A DNA stretch of 64,000 nt from Bombyx mori (Eukaryota; Arthropoda; Insecta; Lepidoptera; Bombycidae), in contig NC_085111.1 of the NCBI RefSeq assembly GCF_030269925.1, positions 434,001 through 498,000 of the forward strand, given 5' to 3'. Shown in pieces: positions 9,642-20,055 of the stretch. A model generated the notes under the pieces. That model was given only the letters and a program-made list of their open reading frames with translations. It was not told the origin of the DNA and made no database searches. Each line of letters begins with the position of its first letter. Position 1 is the first letter of the stretch. A program made the translations under genes and the position numbers.

Positions 9642-12524
9642 ATGGCGCAAAAAGGTAGAGAAAAACCGTATTCCCTTACGTTAGCATTCTACAATGCTAA
9701 CGGACTCGCGCGGCAACGCGATCAAATTTTCGAATTCCTCCGCGACAATCTTATAGATATCTTGTTAGTGCAGGAGACCTGTCTGAAGCCCTCGCGTCGC
9801 GACCCGAAAGTCGCGAATTACGTCATGGTTAGGAATGACAGACTCACCGCCTCCAAAGGCGGGACTGCCATTTACTATAGGCGGGCCCTGCACGTTGTCC
9901 CTCTCGATACTCCCTCGCTCACACATATCGAGGCGTCAGTGTGCCGCATCTCGCTGACGGGACACCAGCCGATCGTCATCGCATCCGTTTATCTCCCCCC
10001 GGACAAGCCCCTTCTGAGCAGTGACATCGAGTCACTGTTCGGCATGGGAGACTCTGTCATCCTGGCAGGCGATTTAAATTGCCACCACACTAGGTGGAAC
10101 TGCCATCGTACAAACGTTAACGGTAGGCGTCTCGACGCGTTTATAGACGACCTCACCTTTGAAATAGTCGGTCCCCCAACTCCAACATGTTATCCGTATA
10201 ACATCGCGCTCCGTCCGAGCACTATAGACCTGGCATTGCTTAGGAACGTAACTCTGCGCTTGCGTTCCATCGAAGCAAGGTCAGAGCTCGACTCAGACCA
10301 CCGACCTGTCGTTATGCAGCTCGGTCGCCCCCACAACCCAGTCACTGTTACGAGGACCATGGTGGATTGGAATAAGCTGGGCACGTGCCTAGCCGACACC
10401 GCTCCGCCAATCCTCCCTTACGGCCCGGATTCGAATCTATCCCCCGAGGACACCGTCGAATCCATAAACATCATTACCGATCACATATCTTCCGCGATCA
10501 TTAGATCTTCAAAAGAAGTCGATGTGGAGGACAGCTTCCACCGCATCAGACTGTCCCCCGATCTTAGGAATCTCTTAAGAGTTAGGAACGCGGCAATCCG
10601 GGCCTACGATCGTCTTCCCACGCCTTCAAACCGGATTCAGATGCGTCGTCTACAACGCGAAGTCCACTCCCGCTTAAGCGACGCGCGTAACGATAATTGG
10701 CATAGTTATTTAGAACAACTCGCGCCCTCCCACCAAGCATACTGGCGACTAGCTAGGACTCTCAAATCCGAAACTACCGCTACTATGCCTCCCCTCGTAC
10801 GCCCTTCAGGCCAACCACCGGCATTCGATGACGATGACAAGGCTGAGCTGCTGGCCGATGCACTGCAAGAGCAGTGCACCACCAGCACTCAACACGCGGA
10901 CCCCGAACACACCGAGTTAGTCGACAGGGAGGTCGAGCGCAGAGCTTCCCTGCCGCCCTCGGACGCGTTACCCCCCATTACCACTGACGAAGTTAGAGAC
11001 GCGATCCACAACCTACAACCTAGGAAGGCACCCGGCTCCGACGGCATCCACAACCGCGCGCTTAAACTCTTGCCAGTCCAACTGATAGCAATGTTGGCTA
11101 CAATTTTAAATGCCGCTATGACGCACTGCATCTTTCCCGCGGTGTGGAAAGAAGCGGACGTTATCGGTATACATAAGCCGGGCAAACCGAGAAACGAAAC
11201 TTCTAGTTACCGTCCGATTAGTCTCCTCTCGACGATAGGAAAAATTTACGAACGTCTCCTTAGAAAACGCCTCTGGGATTTTGTTACCGCGAACAAAATA
11301 CTCATAGACGAACAGTTCGGATTCCGCTCAAAACACTCGTGCGTACAACAAGTGCACCGCCTCACGGAGCACATTCTGATAGGGCTAAATAGGCGTAAAC
11401 AAATCCCGACCGGCGCCCTCTTCTTCGACATCGCGAAGGCGTTCGACAAAGTCTGGCACAACGGTTTAATTTACAAACTGTACAACATGGGAGTGCCAGA
11501 CAGACTCGTGCTCATCATACGAGACTTCTTGTCGAACCGTTCGTTTCGATATCGAGTAGAGGGAACTCGTTCTCGTCCCCGTCAACTGACCGCCGGAGTC
11601 CCGCAAGGCTCCGCGCTCTCCCCGTTATTATTTAGTTTGTATATCAATGATATACCCCGGTCTCCGGAGACCCATCTAGCGCTCTTCGCCGATGACACGG
11701 CTATCTACTACTCGTGTAGGAAGATGTCGCTGCTTCATCGGCGACTCCAGATCGCAGTAGCCACCCTGGGACAGTGGTTCCGGAAGTGGCGAATAGACAT
11801 CAACCCCACGAAAAGCGCAGCGGTGCTCTTCAAAAGGGGTCGCCCTCCGAACATCACTTCGAGCATCCCACTCCGTAGTAGGCGCGCCAACACCTCCGCC
11901 GTTAGTCCCATCACTCTCTTTGGCCAGCCCATTCCGTGGGTCTCGAAGGTCAAATATCTAGGCGTCACCCTCGACAGAGGGATGACATTCCGTCCCCATA
12001 TAAAAACGGTACGCGACCGCGCCGCGTTTATTCTAGGACGACTCTATCCAATGCTTTGTAGTCGAAGCAAACTGTCCCTCCGTAATAAGGTAACTCTCTA
12101 CAAAACTTGTATACGCCCCGTCATGACGTATGCAAGCGTAGTGTTCGCTCACGCAGCCCGCACCAACTTGAAATCCCTTCAGGTTATTCAATCACGATTC
12201 TGCAGGATAGCCGTCGGAGCGCCTTGGTTCCTTAGGAATGTGGATCTCCACGACGACCTGGAGCTCGACTCTTTTAGTAAGTATCTACAGTCGGCATCGC
12301 TGCGCCATTTTGAGAAGGCGGCACGACATGAGAACCCTCTCATCGTAGCCGCTGGAAATTACATACCCGACCCAGTAGACCGAATGGTAAACCGTCGACG
12401 TCGCCCAAAGCACGTCATTACGGATCCTCCTGATCCATTAACGGTGCTTTTAGGCACCACAAGCACCGGTCACCGTCCTCGTCGAACCCGTCGCTTGCGA
12501 CGAAGGGCTCGACGAGCGAACTAA
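9642..12524 (+). CDS. Element 1 ORF2, endonuclease and reverse transcriptase
   Basis: 960 residues from ATG (MAQKGREK). An AP-type endonuclease comes first, with FYNANGLA, LLVQETCL, a GDLNCHHTRWN segment near residue 145 and SDHRPVV near residue 220. It would nick target DNA. The reverse transcriptase follows from about residue 450: RKAPGSDGI, SYRPISLLSTIGKIYERLL, FFDIAKAFDKVWH, GVPQGSALSPLLFSLYINDI and the catalytic LFADDTAIY. A C-terminal tail includes LRNVDLHDDLELDSFSKYL. No RNase H domain is seen, usual for the Jockey clade. No internal stop or frameshift is visible, so the copy may be competent for target-primed reverse transcription. Confidence 0.95.
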   Translation: MAQKGREKPYSLTLAFYNANGLARQRDQIFEFLRDNLIDILLVQETCLKPSRRDPKVANYVMVRNDRLTASKGGTAIYYRRALHVVPLDTPSLTHIEASVCRISLTGHQPIVIASVYLPPDKPLLSSDIESLFGMGDSVILAGDLNCHHTRWNCHRTNVNGRRLDAFIDDLTFEIVGPPTPTCYPYNIALRPSTIDLALLRNVTLRLRSIEARSELDSDHRPVVMQLGRPHNPVTVTRTMVDWNKLGTCLADTAPPILPYGPDSNLSPEDTVESINIITDHISSAIIRSSKEVDVEDSFHRIRLSPDLRNLLRVRNAAIRAYDRLPTPSNRIQMRRLQREVHSRLSDARNDNWHSYLEQLAPSHQAYWRLARTLKSETTATMPPLVRPSGQPPAFDDDDKAELLADALQEQCTTSTQHADPEHTELVDREVERRASLPPSDALPPITTDEVRDAIHNLQPRKAPGSDGIHNRALKLLPVQLIAMLATILNAAMTHCIFPAVWKEADVIGIHKPGKPRNETSSYRPISLLSTIGKIYERLLRKRLWDFVTANKILIDEQFGFRSKHSCVQQVHRLTEHILIGLNRRKQIPTGALFFDIAKAFDKVWHNGLIYKLYNMGVPDRLVLIIRDFLSNRSFRYRVEGTRSRPRQLTAGVPQGSALSPLLFSLYINDIPRSPETHLALFADDTAIYYSCRKMSLLHRRLQIAVATLGQWFRKWRIDINPTKSAAVLFKRGRPPNITSSIPLRSRRANTSAVSPITLFGQPIPWVSKVKYLGVTLDRGMTFRPHIKTVRDRAAFILGRLYPMLCSRSKLSLRNKVTLYKTCIRPVMTYASVVFAHAARTNLKSLQVIQSRFCRIAVGAPWFLRNVDLHDDLELDSFSKYLQSASLRHFEKAARHENPLIVAAGNYIPDPVDRMVNRRRRPKHVITDPPDPLTVLLGTTSTGHRPRRTRRLRRRARRAN

Positions 12525-12741
12525 CCCATAGACACAGCCCACTGAGTTTCTCGCCGGATCTTCTCAGTGGGTCGCGTTTCCGATCCGGTGGTAGATTCTG
12601 CGAAGCACTGCTCTTGCTAGGGTCAGTGTTAGCAACTCTCCGGTTGAGCCCCGCGAGCTCACCTACTAACGTTAGGGTGAAGCTGAAATAGCCTCTCAAG
12701 GCTATCAGCATAGGTAGGGAAAAAAAAAAAAAAAAAAAAAA
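12525..12741 (+). other. Element 1 3' UTR and poly(A) tail
   Basis: About 195 bp of 3' UTR including 'gtggtagattctgcgaagca', then an A run (about 12721-12741) abutting the right copy of the target duplication. The same 3' UTR is recognisable in diverged form near 31360-31475. Confidence 0.85.
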
Positions 12742-12751
12742 CTGCAAATTC

Positions 12752-13027
12752 AGTTCGAGACAGCGAGCCGACGAGTCCAGACCTCTCCAAAGAAGAGGAG
12801 AGCGCCAACCGAACAAGAAAAGACTCGCTCCTACGCCCTGCGCCGGTCAAGCCACGAGGACCGTGTGAACGCCATACTGAAGCCTTCGTTATTTTCCTCG
12901 AACCAATCCCAGCACCCGTTCCGCGACAGCCACTGCGGCAATACTCGAGCCACCACGTTTCAACGAGAGTAAGAAGTCTAAAAATCACACGTGGTGGCCG
13001 AAACCTGAGCGGTGGCCGTCCGGAATA
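12752..13027 (+). repeat. 5' LTR, downstream part (+1 onward)
   Basis: 276 bp, identical by eye to 29763-30038. It starts with AGTTCGAGACAG, so the rejoined LTR would read TCAGTT across the insertion point. AGACC at 12779-12783 is +28 to +32 from that A and fits the DPE consensus RGWYV. The LTR ends GTCCGGAATA. In the present arrangement this part is separated from its TATA box by element 1. Confidence 0.88.
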
Positions 13028-13046
13028 TTGGTCCTTCGAGAGCCGG
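13028..13046 (+). promoter_or_regulatory. BEL primer-binding site region
   Basis: Immediately after the 5' LTR the sequence reads TTGGTCCTTCGAGAGCCGG. It contains the TGG expected to pair with a tRNA CCA end and is of the 'TGGTCCTTCGA' type seen in BEL/Pao elements. It is where minus-strand cDNA synthesis would be primed. The tRNA is not assigned. Confidence 0.65.
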
Positions 13047-13094
13047 ATTCATTTGAGGAAGATCGAAGAAAATTGAAGATTGAAGATTGAAGAA

Positions 13095-16000
13095 ATGGTG
13101 CTCACACGGTCCGAGAAGATGAGGTCGTCACGCCTTGACCGGCCCGGCAACGAAGCTGTCTCGGGCTCAACATCGCAAGACGCACAGCAACGAGCTGTGT
13201 CGGCCGCGCCGCGTTCGGGAGTGACGCAGGGACCGCCACCGATGGCGGCAACCTCCTCCCAGTCAACCGCGCCGCGTTCGGGAGTGACGCAGGGACCGCC
13301 AACGATGGCGGCACCCTCCTCCCAAGTGGAAAAGTGTCCGGGAGTGCCGCGGGGCTCACAAGCGATGCCCCCCTCCCGCCAAATATTGCCTACGCAATAC
13401 TCGCCGGCGTCGCCAACGGGACCGAACAGCGGGGTCTGTCGTCGAGTGGTCAGACCTCCCAGCACCGCGACACCGGCAACAACTTCAGGCGACGCAGCAA
13501 CGGAGAGCGTCGTATCCGCGAGCCAGAACAGAAAAGAGTCAGCGCTCACGGCCAATCCAATTGTACACGGGTCCCACATCACGGACGCCGCTGCCAAAAT
13601 CTCGACGACAGAAGAAGGCTCCACACTCCGCGACGGGATGGCGCCACCAGTACGAGGATCTTCAAGAAAGTCGAGTCAACAGTCACAACGGCTGTTGCTT
13701 ATGGCGCGCCTCAAGGAAGAGCATCTTCGCGCCAAAGAAGAACAAGCCCGACTCCAAGCAGAGCTCGCCGCCGCCCGCATCTCAACGTTAGAAGCCGAAG
13801 CGCTCGTTGAAGAAGAGGAAGATGCGCGCACAACACTCACGGAGGACGAGAACGAGCAATCACAGCGCATCGACACATGGCTCAGTCAACAACGATCGAT
13901 CGCGCTACACGGAGTCGAAGAAAGAGTAATGCAGCCAACACACGGATCACCAGCAACCATCGAGCAACCGCAACTGGAACTTCCCGCACCAATAGAACAG
14001 CTGAAGCTACCGGCCCCTGCCGCGGCACCGATTGCCGCACCTGTCGCACCGAAGAGCGACATCGCCGAACTAGCAGCTGCCATCGCGACGGCCGCCCGCC
14101 AAGCCAGGCCCGGACCATCGCATCGGTACTACGGGGAGCTTCCAGTGTACAGTGGATCGCACCAAGAATGGCTCTCCTTCAAGGTCGCCTACGCCGAATC
14201 AGCGGACAGCTTCAGCGCCGCAGAGAACACTGCGAGACTTCGGCGTACGTTGAGAGGAAGAGCAAGAGAAGCGGTCGAAAACTTGTTGCTGCATTACACC
14301 GAGCCCGCCGAGATCATGCGGACTCTAGAATCGCGCTTCGGACGTCCAGAAGCAATCGCCGCAACGGAGCTGGAACGACTGCGCGCGCTGCCACGCTGCA
14401 CGGACACACCGAGGGACATCTGCGTATTCGCGAACAAGGTGAACAACGTCGTCGCCGCTCTGAGGGCCCTCGACCGCGTACATTATATGTACAACCCGGA
14501 GCTCACCAACATCACATCAGAGAAGCTGCCGTCCACTCTACGCCACCGCTGGTTCGAATTCTCAGCGACTCAACCGGCGGGAGAACCGGACCTCGTCAAG
14601 CTGTCGCGCTTCCTGCAACGCGAGGCGGACCTGTGCAGCCCATACGCACAGCCGGAGCCAGAGACGAGAGTGGAGAACACCAGCGGTCGGCGGAAGATGG
14701 TGAACACGCCTCAGAGGACGCACACCACGCAAGCGAAGGAAGAGAGGAAATGCGCAGCATGTCAGAAGCCGGGGCACATCCCACAAGATTGTCCCGAATT
14801 CAATAAGATAGACGCAACACGCTCACGACGCGTCCCGCTGAAGCTATGCGGACGCACGGGGGAACCGCAAGAACTGAACCTACGGACAGTCAACGGCTTA
14901 AAATTAACACCACAGCGACTGAACATCGAAGTCCTCGCGTCGTGCCATCACCTCACCGACCTCCGGCATCACTTCAAAACGAGCTACGCCTCGCCGAAGA
15001 TCCTGATCGGCCAAGACAACTGGCACCTGCTGGTGACGGAGGAGATGCGGACGGGACGACGCGATCAGCCAGTGGCGTCTCGTACTCCGCTCGGGTGGGT
15101 CGTGCACGGAGCACACCCGGGAGGCAAGAGACAGCGCGTCAACTTCGTGGCACACGCGACGACGACCGACGCGAACATGGACGAAGCCCTCAGGCACTAC
15201 TTCGCGATCGAGGGACTCACCGTCGCCGCCAAGACACCGAAGAATGACCCAGACGAGCGTGCGCTGAAGATCCTGCGAGAGACCACTTATCAGCAACCCG
15301 ACGGCCGCTACGAGACCGCACTGCTGTGGCGTGAGGAGGGCCTGAAGATGCCCAACAATTTTGAAGCCGCACTGAATCGCCTGACGTCCGTAGAGAAGAA
15401 ACTGGAGAAGGATCCAAATTTGAAAGAGCGCTACAAGCAACAAATGGACGCACTGGTAGCGAAAGGATACGCCGAAGTAGCTCCGTCAACGGGGACGAAG
15501 GACCGAACCTGGTACCTGCCGCACTTCGGCGTAACACATCCAATGAAGCCGGACAAGATTCGCATCGTGCACGATGCCGCTGCGAAGACCAGGGGGAAGA
15601 GCCTCAACGACTTCCTGCTCACCGACCCGGACCTGCTGCAGTCGCTGCACGGAGCGATGATGCGCTTCAGGCAGCACGCCGTCGCCGTCTCCGCGGACAT
15701 CGCGGAGATGTTCATCCAGATAGGCGTCCGAAGCAAGGACCGCGACGCGCTCCGGTACTTGTGGAGGGAGAACCCTTCACGAGAACCTATAGAATACCGG
15801 ATGAGGTCCATCATCTTCGGCGCGACAAGTGCACCTGCAACCGTCATCTGCGTGAAGAACCGACTGCAGTACCCGGACGCCGCCGACCTGAAGCTCCACA
15901 CGTACGTGGACACCAGCAAGTACGCCCACGACGCCGCGTTATACTGGCGCGCCGAAATGCCCGACGGGGAGATCAGGACCTCCCTCGTACTCGCCAAAGC

Positions 16001-16202
16001 CCGAGTCGCGCCCTTGAAACTCACCTCGATACCGCGCCTCGAGCTACAAGCTGCCGTGATGGGCAGCCGCATGGCCGCGGCTGTCACGGAGGAACACGAC
16101 AGAAAACCAGACGCGAGAGTGTTCTGGACAGACAGCGCCACCGTATTGACCTGGCTACGAACGGGGTCGAGGTCGTATCGACCGTTCGTCGCTCACCGCA
16201 TT
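13095..16202 (+). pseudogene. BEL gag-pol, 5' part: Gag, partial RT, start of RNase H
   Basis: First ATG at 13095. An N-terminal region rich in Ser, Pro and Ala contains a near-perfect 63-bp tandem repeat (about 13204-13322). A charged helical stretch follows (about 13700-13850), then a Gag core (GELPVYSGSHQEWLSF) and a CCHC knuckle CAACQKPGHIPQDC at 14751. The protease Asp-Ser-Gly region expected next is missing: the frame passes straight from the knuckle to sequence resembling the post-protease segment. RT shows the first catalytic Asp (VSADIAEMF), but the YxDD motif and the following thumb/connection are absent. The frame jumps near 15870-15890 into RNase H (LHTYVDTSKYAH, then SIPRLELQAAV). 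It is then cut by element 3. Non-functional alone, though open. Confidence 0.85.
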
Positions 16203-16280
16203 TATTTATTTATTTATTTATTTAATTAGTCTACTTACAAATTAACAGTATAAACCAAAACATTTGTAAGGTATTAATAA

Positions 16281-19193
16281 TTAGCTTAAGTAATTTCTAA
16301 CAACAACAATAAATCGCTGCAAACCATCATGGAATATATCCATTTCCGGAGCATAGGCTAGCAAGCCATTGAGTAACGAGACAGCACGATGCGTCGGGGA
16401 GTTAGCGGTGTGCTGCGTACGCGCGTGCATAGTACTAAGAAGCTGCCGCTGGCGACGCACCCCTCCACACATACATCCGCGCATGTAGCCATCAGGCACA
16501 TATAACGACACTGATTCCAGTGCAGTGGAGTTATCAATTTTGTTATGCAATAGCTGATAATAATGCACCATAAGAGTCATCTTCCGTCTGAGCTCAAGAG
16601 TATCTAATCCGACCATACCAGTCACATAAAGTGATGGATACAAGAACGGATAGTATCCATACATTTTCTTGAATAGGAACCTGCAAAATTTTTTATGTAG
16701 TTTTTCCAGCATTAGCTTTTGAACTGCTTCGCGAGGATCCCACACGAGTGCGTTATATTCAAGACTACTTCGCAAATAGGCATCGTATAGCATAACAATC
16801 ACACGATGGCCTACAAAGTCGTGCGTCTGACGAATTATGAACCCGAGCAGACCACTACCCCTTTTACATATATTTTGTATGTGATCTTTAAACGTTAGCT
16901 TGGAATCGAAAATAACTCCCAGGTCACGTATAACTGCCACATGATTCAAAATGACTCCAGATAAATGGTATGGAAACAACACGGGCGACCGTGACCGGCT
17001 GTAAGCAACGACCTTGCATTTATTAGTATTAAAATGCAAGCGGTTACGCTCTCCCCATTCTGCAACCCGAGTAATGTCGCGTTGCAAAGCATGGTGCTCA
17101 GCATCACACCCGACCCCAACGTACAGCTTAAGATCGTCCGCAAACATAAGACACTTGGTCCTCTCACTGAGAATAGAAGATAGATCATTTATCATGATTA
17201 AAAACTGAGTGGGACCAAGCGTACTACCCTGACTGACCCCTGATCTTGTAAAATAAGTTTTAGATTTGAAACCCGCTAACTCAACATGCTGAGACCTATC
17301 AGAGAGATAAGAAGAAAATAATTTGAGGAGTTTTGGGGTAAATCCGAATGAAGCAAATTTCATCAACAGTACGTCATTATCGACACGGTCGAAGGCTTTT
17401 TCAAAGTCTAAGTATACAGCGTCGACTTGTTTCCCTGCATCCATTTCAGCAGCAACATAGTTGACGAAATTAATATGGTTAGTTGCCGTAGATCTACCAG
17501 CTCGAAAACCATGTTGACTGTCAGTCAATTGGTTCCGGATCTGCGCACTAACATGTTTATTAATAATGGACTCAAATATCTTTGCAAATACTGATAACAC
17601 TGCGATGGGTCGATAGTTTTTCACATCTGTGCGGTCACCACCCTTGAAGACCGGAGTTACTCTAGTGTGCTTCCACGTAGATGGATATGTGGACATTTGG
17701 AGTGAGAGATTATAAATATGTAGTAGTGGTACACTAAGCACACTTATACAATCCTTAGCCAAAAAGGAAGGGATACGATCTGGACCTGATGCGGAGAACG
17801 GCTTAATGCGCTTCACAGCACAGCGCAGGTCGGAATTATCTACAGTCAATAAAGCTACTCGAGCACTGGAACAAAACTGTGATGTTATTGCTGCACTATG
17901 CTGGGCCTCAGTTGGATCTAATTTGGGTTCATCGGCTAAGAAAACTGAACTGAAGTAAGTTGCAAATGCATCTGCCGCGTATTGTCCTTCCACAGGTTTT
18001 CCCAAGTAATCATAATATTTATTACAATTATGCCTACTTTGTCTCTTATCTTTAATAAACTTCCAAAATATTTTTGGATTATCACCGATGTCTCTCTCTA
18101 TACTCAACAAATATTTTTTATACGCTGTCTCCAACAGATATTTTATTCTACTCCTATAATATTTAAACAATTCTAAATTTACTTCTTTTCCCTCAGCTTT
18201 GTACCTTTTGTGGTTAAAATGTTTGAATCTTAAGTTTTGTATTATTTCGGAAGTAAACCAAGTTGGGTATTTATTGGTTTGATTTGTTACTATACAACGT
18301 TTGGTCGGCACACAGTAGTCGATTATAGAGTATAATTTGTTATAAAATGTATTAAGAGCGATGTTGACATCCGTCTCAGAAACAATGTCACTCCAATCAA
18401 TCTCAGCAAAAGATGCATATAGTACATTAATATCAGCTTTACGAAAATTCCATTGGAAGCCGCGATCCAGTACGTAGGCTGGATCGGATGATAGAGGGAG
18501 GGAGGGCATGCCGGCGCCGACACAGCTCCGCCTGCTAGGCCATCGCACGGATACTTCAAGCGTAGGATGATAGCAGTCCTCCGGCACGAGAGCACCGATT
18601 CCCCTCACAACACAGACACGCTCTCTGTGTAGTCCACTCAAAACGAAATCCAAGATACCTCCATGATGATTTGGAATAGTATTAAATTGCGTTAATTTAC
18701 AAAAATTTAAGAAATATTCGAATTGCTCGCGTACATAGGTAGACACAGAATTTAAATTGAAATCACCAATAACAACTACTTCCACCGGTGCAAGTTTACA
18801 AATAGCATTTTCGATGGTTTGTAACACATGTATATACTCCATATTATTATAATTAGGCGGTAAGTATACTACACAACAGAGAAACTTAATATTTTTATAA
18901 GTTATTAATACAAATAAAACCTCCTGCGCCGCCGTGAGACCATCAATATTAGTAATACGGCGTGAGGAGAAAGTGTCGCGAACAGCGAGCAAGACGCCAC
19001 CCGCGCCTGCATCGTTAGCACGATCCTGTCGATAGACAGTATATCCCCTAGGGAACAGCTCTCCATCATATACCGAACTAACAAGAAATGTCTCGGTAAC
19101 AGCTATCAAATGTGCATTCGTATTCAAAAGTGATTTTTTAAATAAACTTAACTTAGATCTAAGACCGCGTACATTTTGATATAAAATATACAC
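16281..19193 (-). CDS. Element 3 ORF2, endonuclease and reverse transcriptase
   Basis: 970 codons without a stop. AP endonuclease motifs: YQNVRGLRSK at the start, VTETFL, VIGDFNLNS near residue 145. RT motifs: ASGPDRIPSFLAK, NYRPIAVLSVFAKIFE, VYLDFEKAFDRVD, GVSQGSTLGPTQFLIMINDL and catalytic MFADDLKLY. A long C-terminal tail follows. The given start is a GTG only a few residues before the conserved endonuclease start, and no ATG lies in frame nearby. The frame stays open upstream, overlapping the end of ORF1 in the +1 frame for well over 100 bp. Expression may need +1 frameshifting or non-AUG reinitiation. Probably the enzyme that copies this LINE at the nicked target. Confidence 0.9.
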   Translation of the reverse strand: MYILYQNVRGLRSKLSLFKKSLLNTNAHLIAVTETFLVSSVYDGELFPRGYTVYRQDRANDAGAGGVLLAVRDTFSSRRITNIDGLTAAQEVLFVLITYKNIKFLCCVVYLPPNYNNMEYIHVLQTIENAICKLAPVEVVVIGDFNLNSVSTYVREQFEYFLNFCKLTQFNTIPNHHGGILDFVLSGLHRERVCVVRGIGALVPEDCYHPTLEVSVRWPSRRSCVGAGMPSLPLSSDPAYVLDRGFQWNFRKADINVLYASFAEIDWSDIVSETDVNIALNTFYNKLYSIIDYCVPTKRCIVTNQTNKYPTWFTSEIIQNLRFKHFNHKRYKAEGKEVNLELFKYYRSRIKYLLETAYKKYLLSIERDIGDNPKIFWKFIKDKRQSRHNCNKYYDYLGKPVEGQYAADAFATYFSSVFLADEPKLDPTEAQHSAAITSQFCSSARVALLTVDNSDLRCAVKRIKPFSASGPDRIPSFLAKDCISVLSVPLLHIYNLSLQMSTYPSTWKHTRVTPVFKGGDRTDVKNYRPIAVLSVFAKIFESIINKHVSAQIRNQLTDSQHGFRAGRSTATNHINFVNYVAAEMDAGKQVDAVYLDFEKAFDRVDNDVLLMKFASFGFTPKLLKLFSSYLSDRSQHVELAGFKSKTYFTRSGVSQGSTLGPTQFLIMINDLSSILSERTKCLMFADDLKLYVGVGCDAEHHALQRDITRVAEWGERNRLHFNTNKCKVVAYSRSRSPVLFPYHLSGVILNHVAVIRDLGVIFDSKLTFKDHIQNICKRGSGLLGFIIRQTHDFVGHRVIVMLYDAYLRSSLEYNALVWDPREAVQKLMLEKLHKKFCRFLFKKMYGYYPFLYPSLYVTGMVGLDTLELRRKMTLMVHYYQLLHNKIDNSTALESVSLYVPDGYMRGCMCGGVRRQRQLLSTMHARTQHTANSPTHRAVSLLNGLLAYAPEMDIFHDGLQRFIVVVRNYLS

Positions 19194-19224
19194 TGAAAAC
19201 GGTTTACCAATATTTTTTGTATTT

Positions 19225-20055
19225 TTAAATGTCGCTGGGCTTACGAAATCCCCGCCGCCATGGCTTAATGCAAATATCCTCTGGCCAATTTGCCGAAGAC
19301 ATAACCAAACCCTCCATTTTAACGGGAACGCTTATTTTGAAAGAGGCGTATTTACCGCGAGGTTTTAGTGACTCGACTATACATACATCTTGTTTACAAA
19401 TCTGCGTAAGGTGATCGCGAATGATGTCATCGGTAGTTCCCTCCTTAACAAAATAAAGGTGTAAATACTTCCATCTCTCAGCAGCCTCGATGGTCATAGT
19501 TCCGGGCGTGGCCGTTCCTTTGAGTACATTAGCTGGTGGACCTCGGGAACGACGCGACTTAACCTCAACCCACTTTTCATTGAGTGTTCCAGATTGAACC
19601 TCAGCTGTCCCGGATGAAACCGATAGTTGCGCTTTAGTGACGTTGTGATGGGTAACAGGGGCATCCGATGAAGGTTGATCCAGTGGCTTGTCATGCAAAG
19701 TGCAAACGGAATGTGCGGCAGACGTAGGAAATACTGTTGTCGCACTCGTTGTCCCTTTCTTGCGTCCAGATGCCATCGCTGTGATTGCTGACACGGCCCG
19801 AGTACGAGCCAATCGAATCGGTACTTTCTGCTTATTTGTTAACGCAGGAACAGAAATATCACTATCTTTGTGGGTACTTGTGTCATCGGCAACAGTAACC
19901 GATGTATTTGTTGTCATAGCCAGCACCTCACATTGATTTTTGATGATCGTATTTTGTTCAGAAATAACACGCTCTAACCGCTCGACTTTAGTAACCAAAT
20001 CACTGACCATTTGGTGTAACTCGCGAACAGTTTCTTCAATGCGTAACGAAGCCAT
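19225..20055 (-). CDS. Element 3 ORF1, coiled-coil RNA-binding type protein
   Basis: 276 residues from ATG (MASLRIEETVRELHQ). Residues 5-45 have leucine/valine heptad spacing suggesting a coiled coil. A Ser/Thr-rich linker follows. The C-terminal 80 residues (from ERWKYLHLYFVKEGTTDDII to KPWRRGFRKPSDI) resemble the small RNA-binding-like domain found in ORF1 of some arthropod CR1/Jockey-type elements; it shares a 'WPxxxxIKPWRRGF' style ending with baculovirus FP-like proteins. No zinc knuckle is present, unlike elements 1 and 2. It is the likely RNA-packaging partner of ORF2. Its stop is 31 bp before the GTG that opens the ORF2 call. Confidence 0.8.
   Translation of the reverse strand: MASLRIEETVRELHQMVSDLVTKVERLERVISEQNTIIKNQCEVLAMTTNTSVTVADDTSTHKDSDISVPALTNKQKVPIRLARTRAVSAITAMASGRKKGTTSATTVFPTSAAHSVCTLHDKPLDQPSSDAPVTHHNVTKAQLSVSSGTAEVQSGTLNEKWVEVKSRRSRGPPANVLKGTATPGTMTIEAAERWKYLHLYFVKEGTTDDIIRDHLTQICKQDVCIVESLKPRGKYASFKISVPVKMEGLVMSSANWPEDICIKPWRRGFRKPSDI

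Larger units (their letters stand above)
7434..12741 (+). mobile_element. LINE element 1, Jockey group, full-length
   Basis: About 5.3 kb inserted in the 5' LTR. It is flanked by a 10-bp duplication 'ctgcaaattc' (7424-7433 and 12742-12751) and ends in a run of about 20 A. It holds a 5' UTR with two monomer-like repeats, a zinc-knuckle ORF1, an endonuclease/RT ORF2 with no internal stops, and a 3' UTR. The intact ends and frames make it a candidate active copy. The well-known silkworm family BMC1 is a possible identity by size and organisation, but I cannot confirm it. Diverged relatives lie at 31205 and 46541. Confidence 0.93.

Noticed and set aside
13334..14806. 158- and 309-codon frames overlapping BEL gag
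   Set aside because: Arg/Ser-rich shadow frames of the true gag-pol frame.
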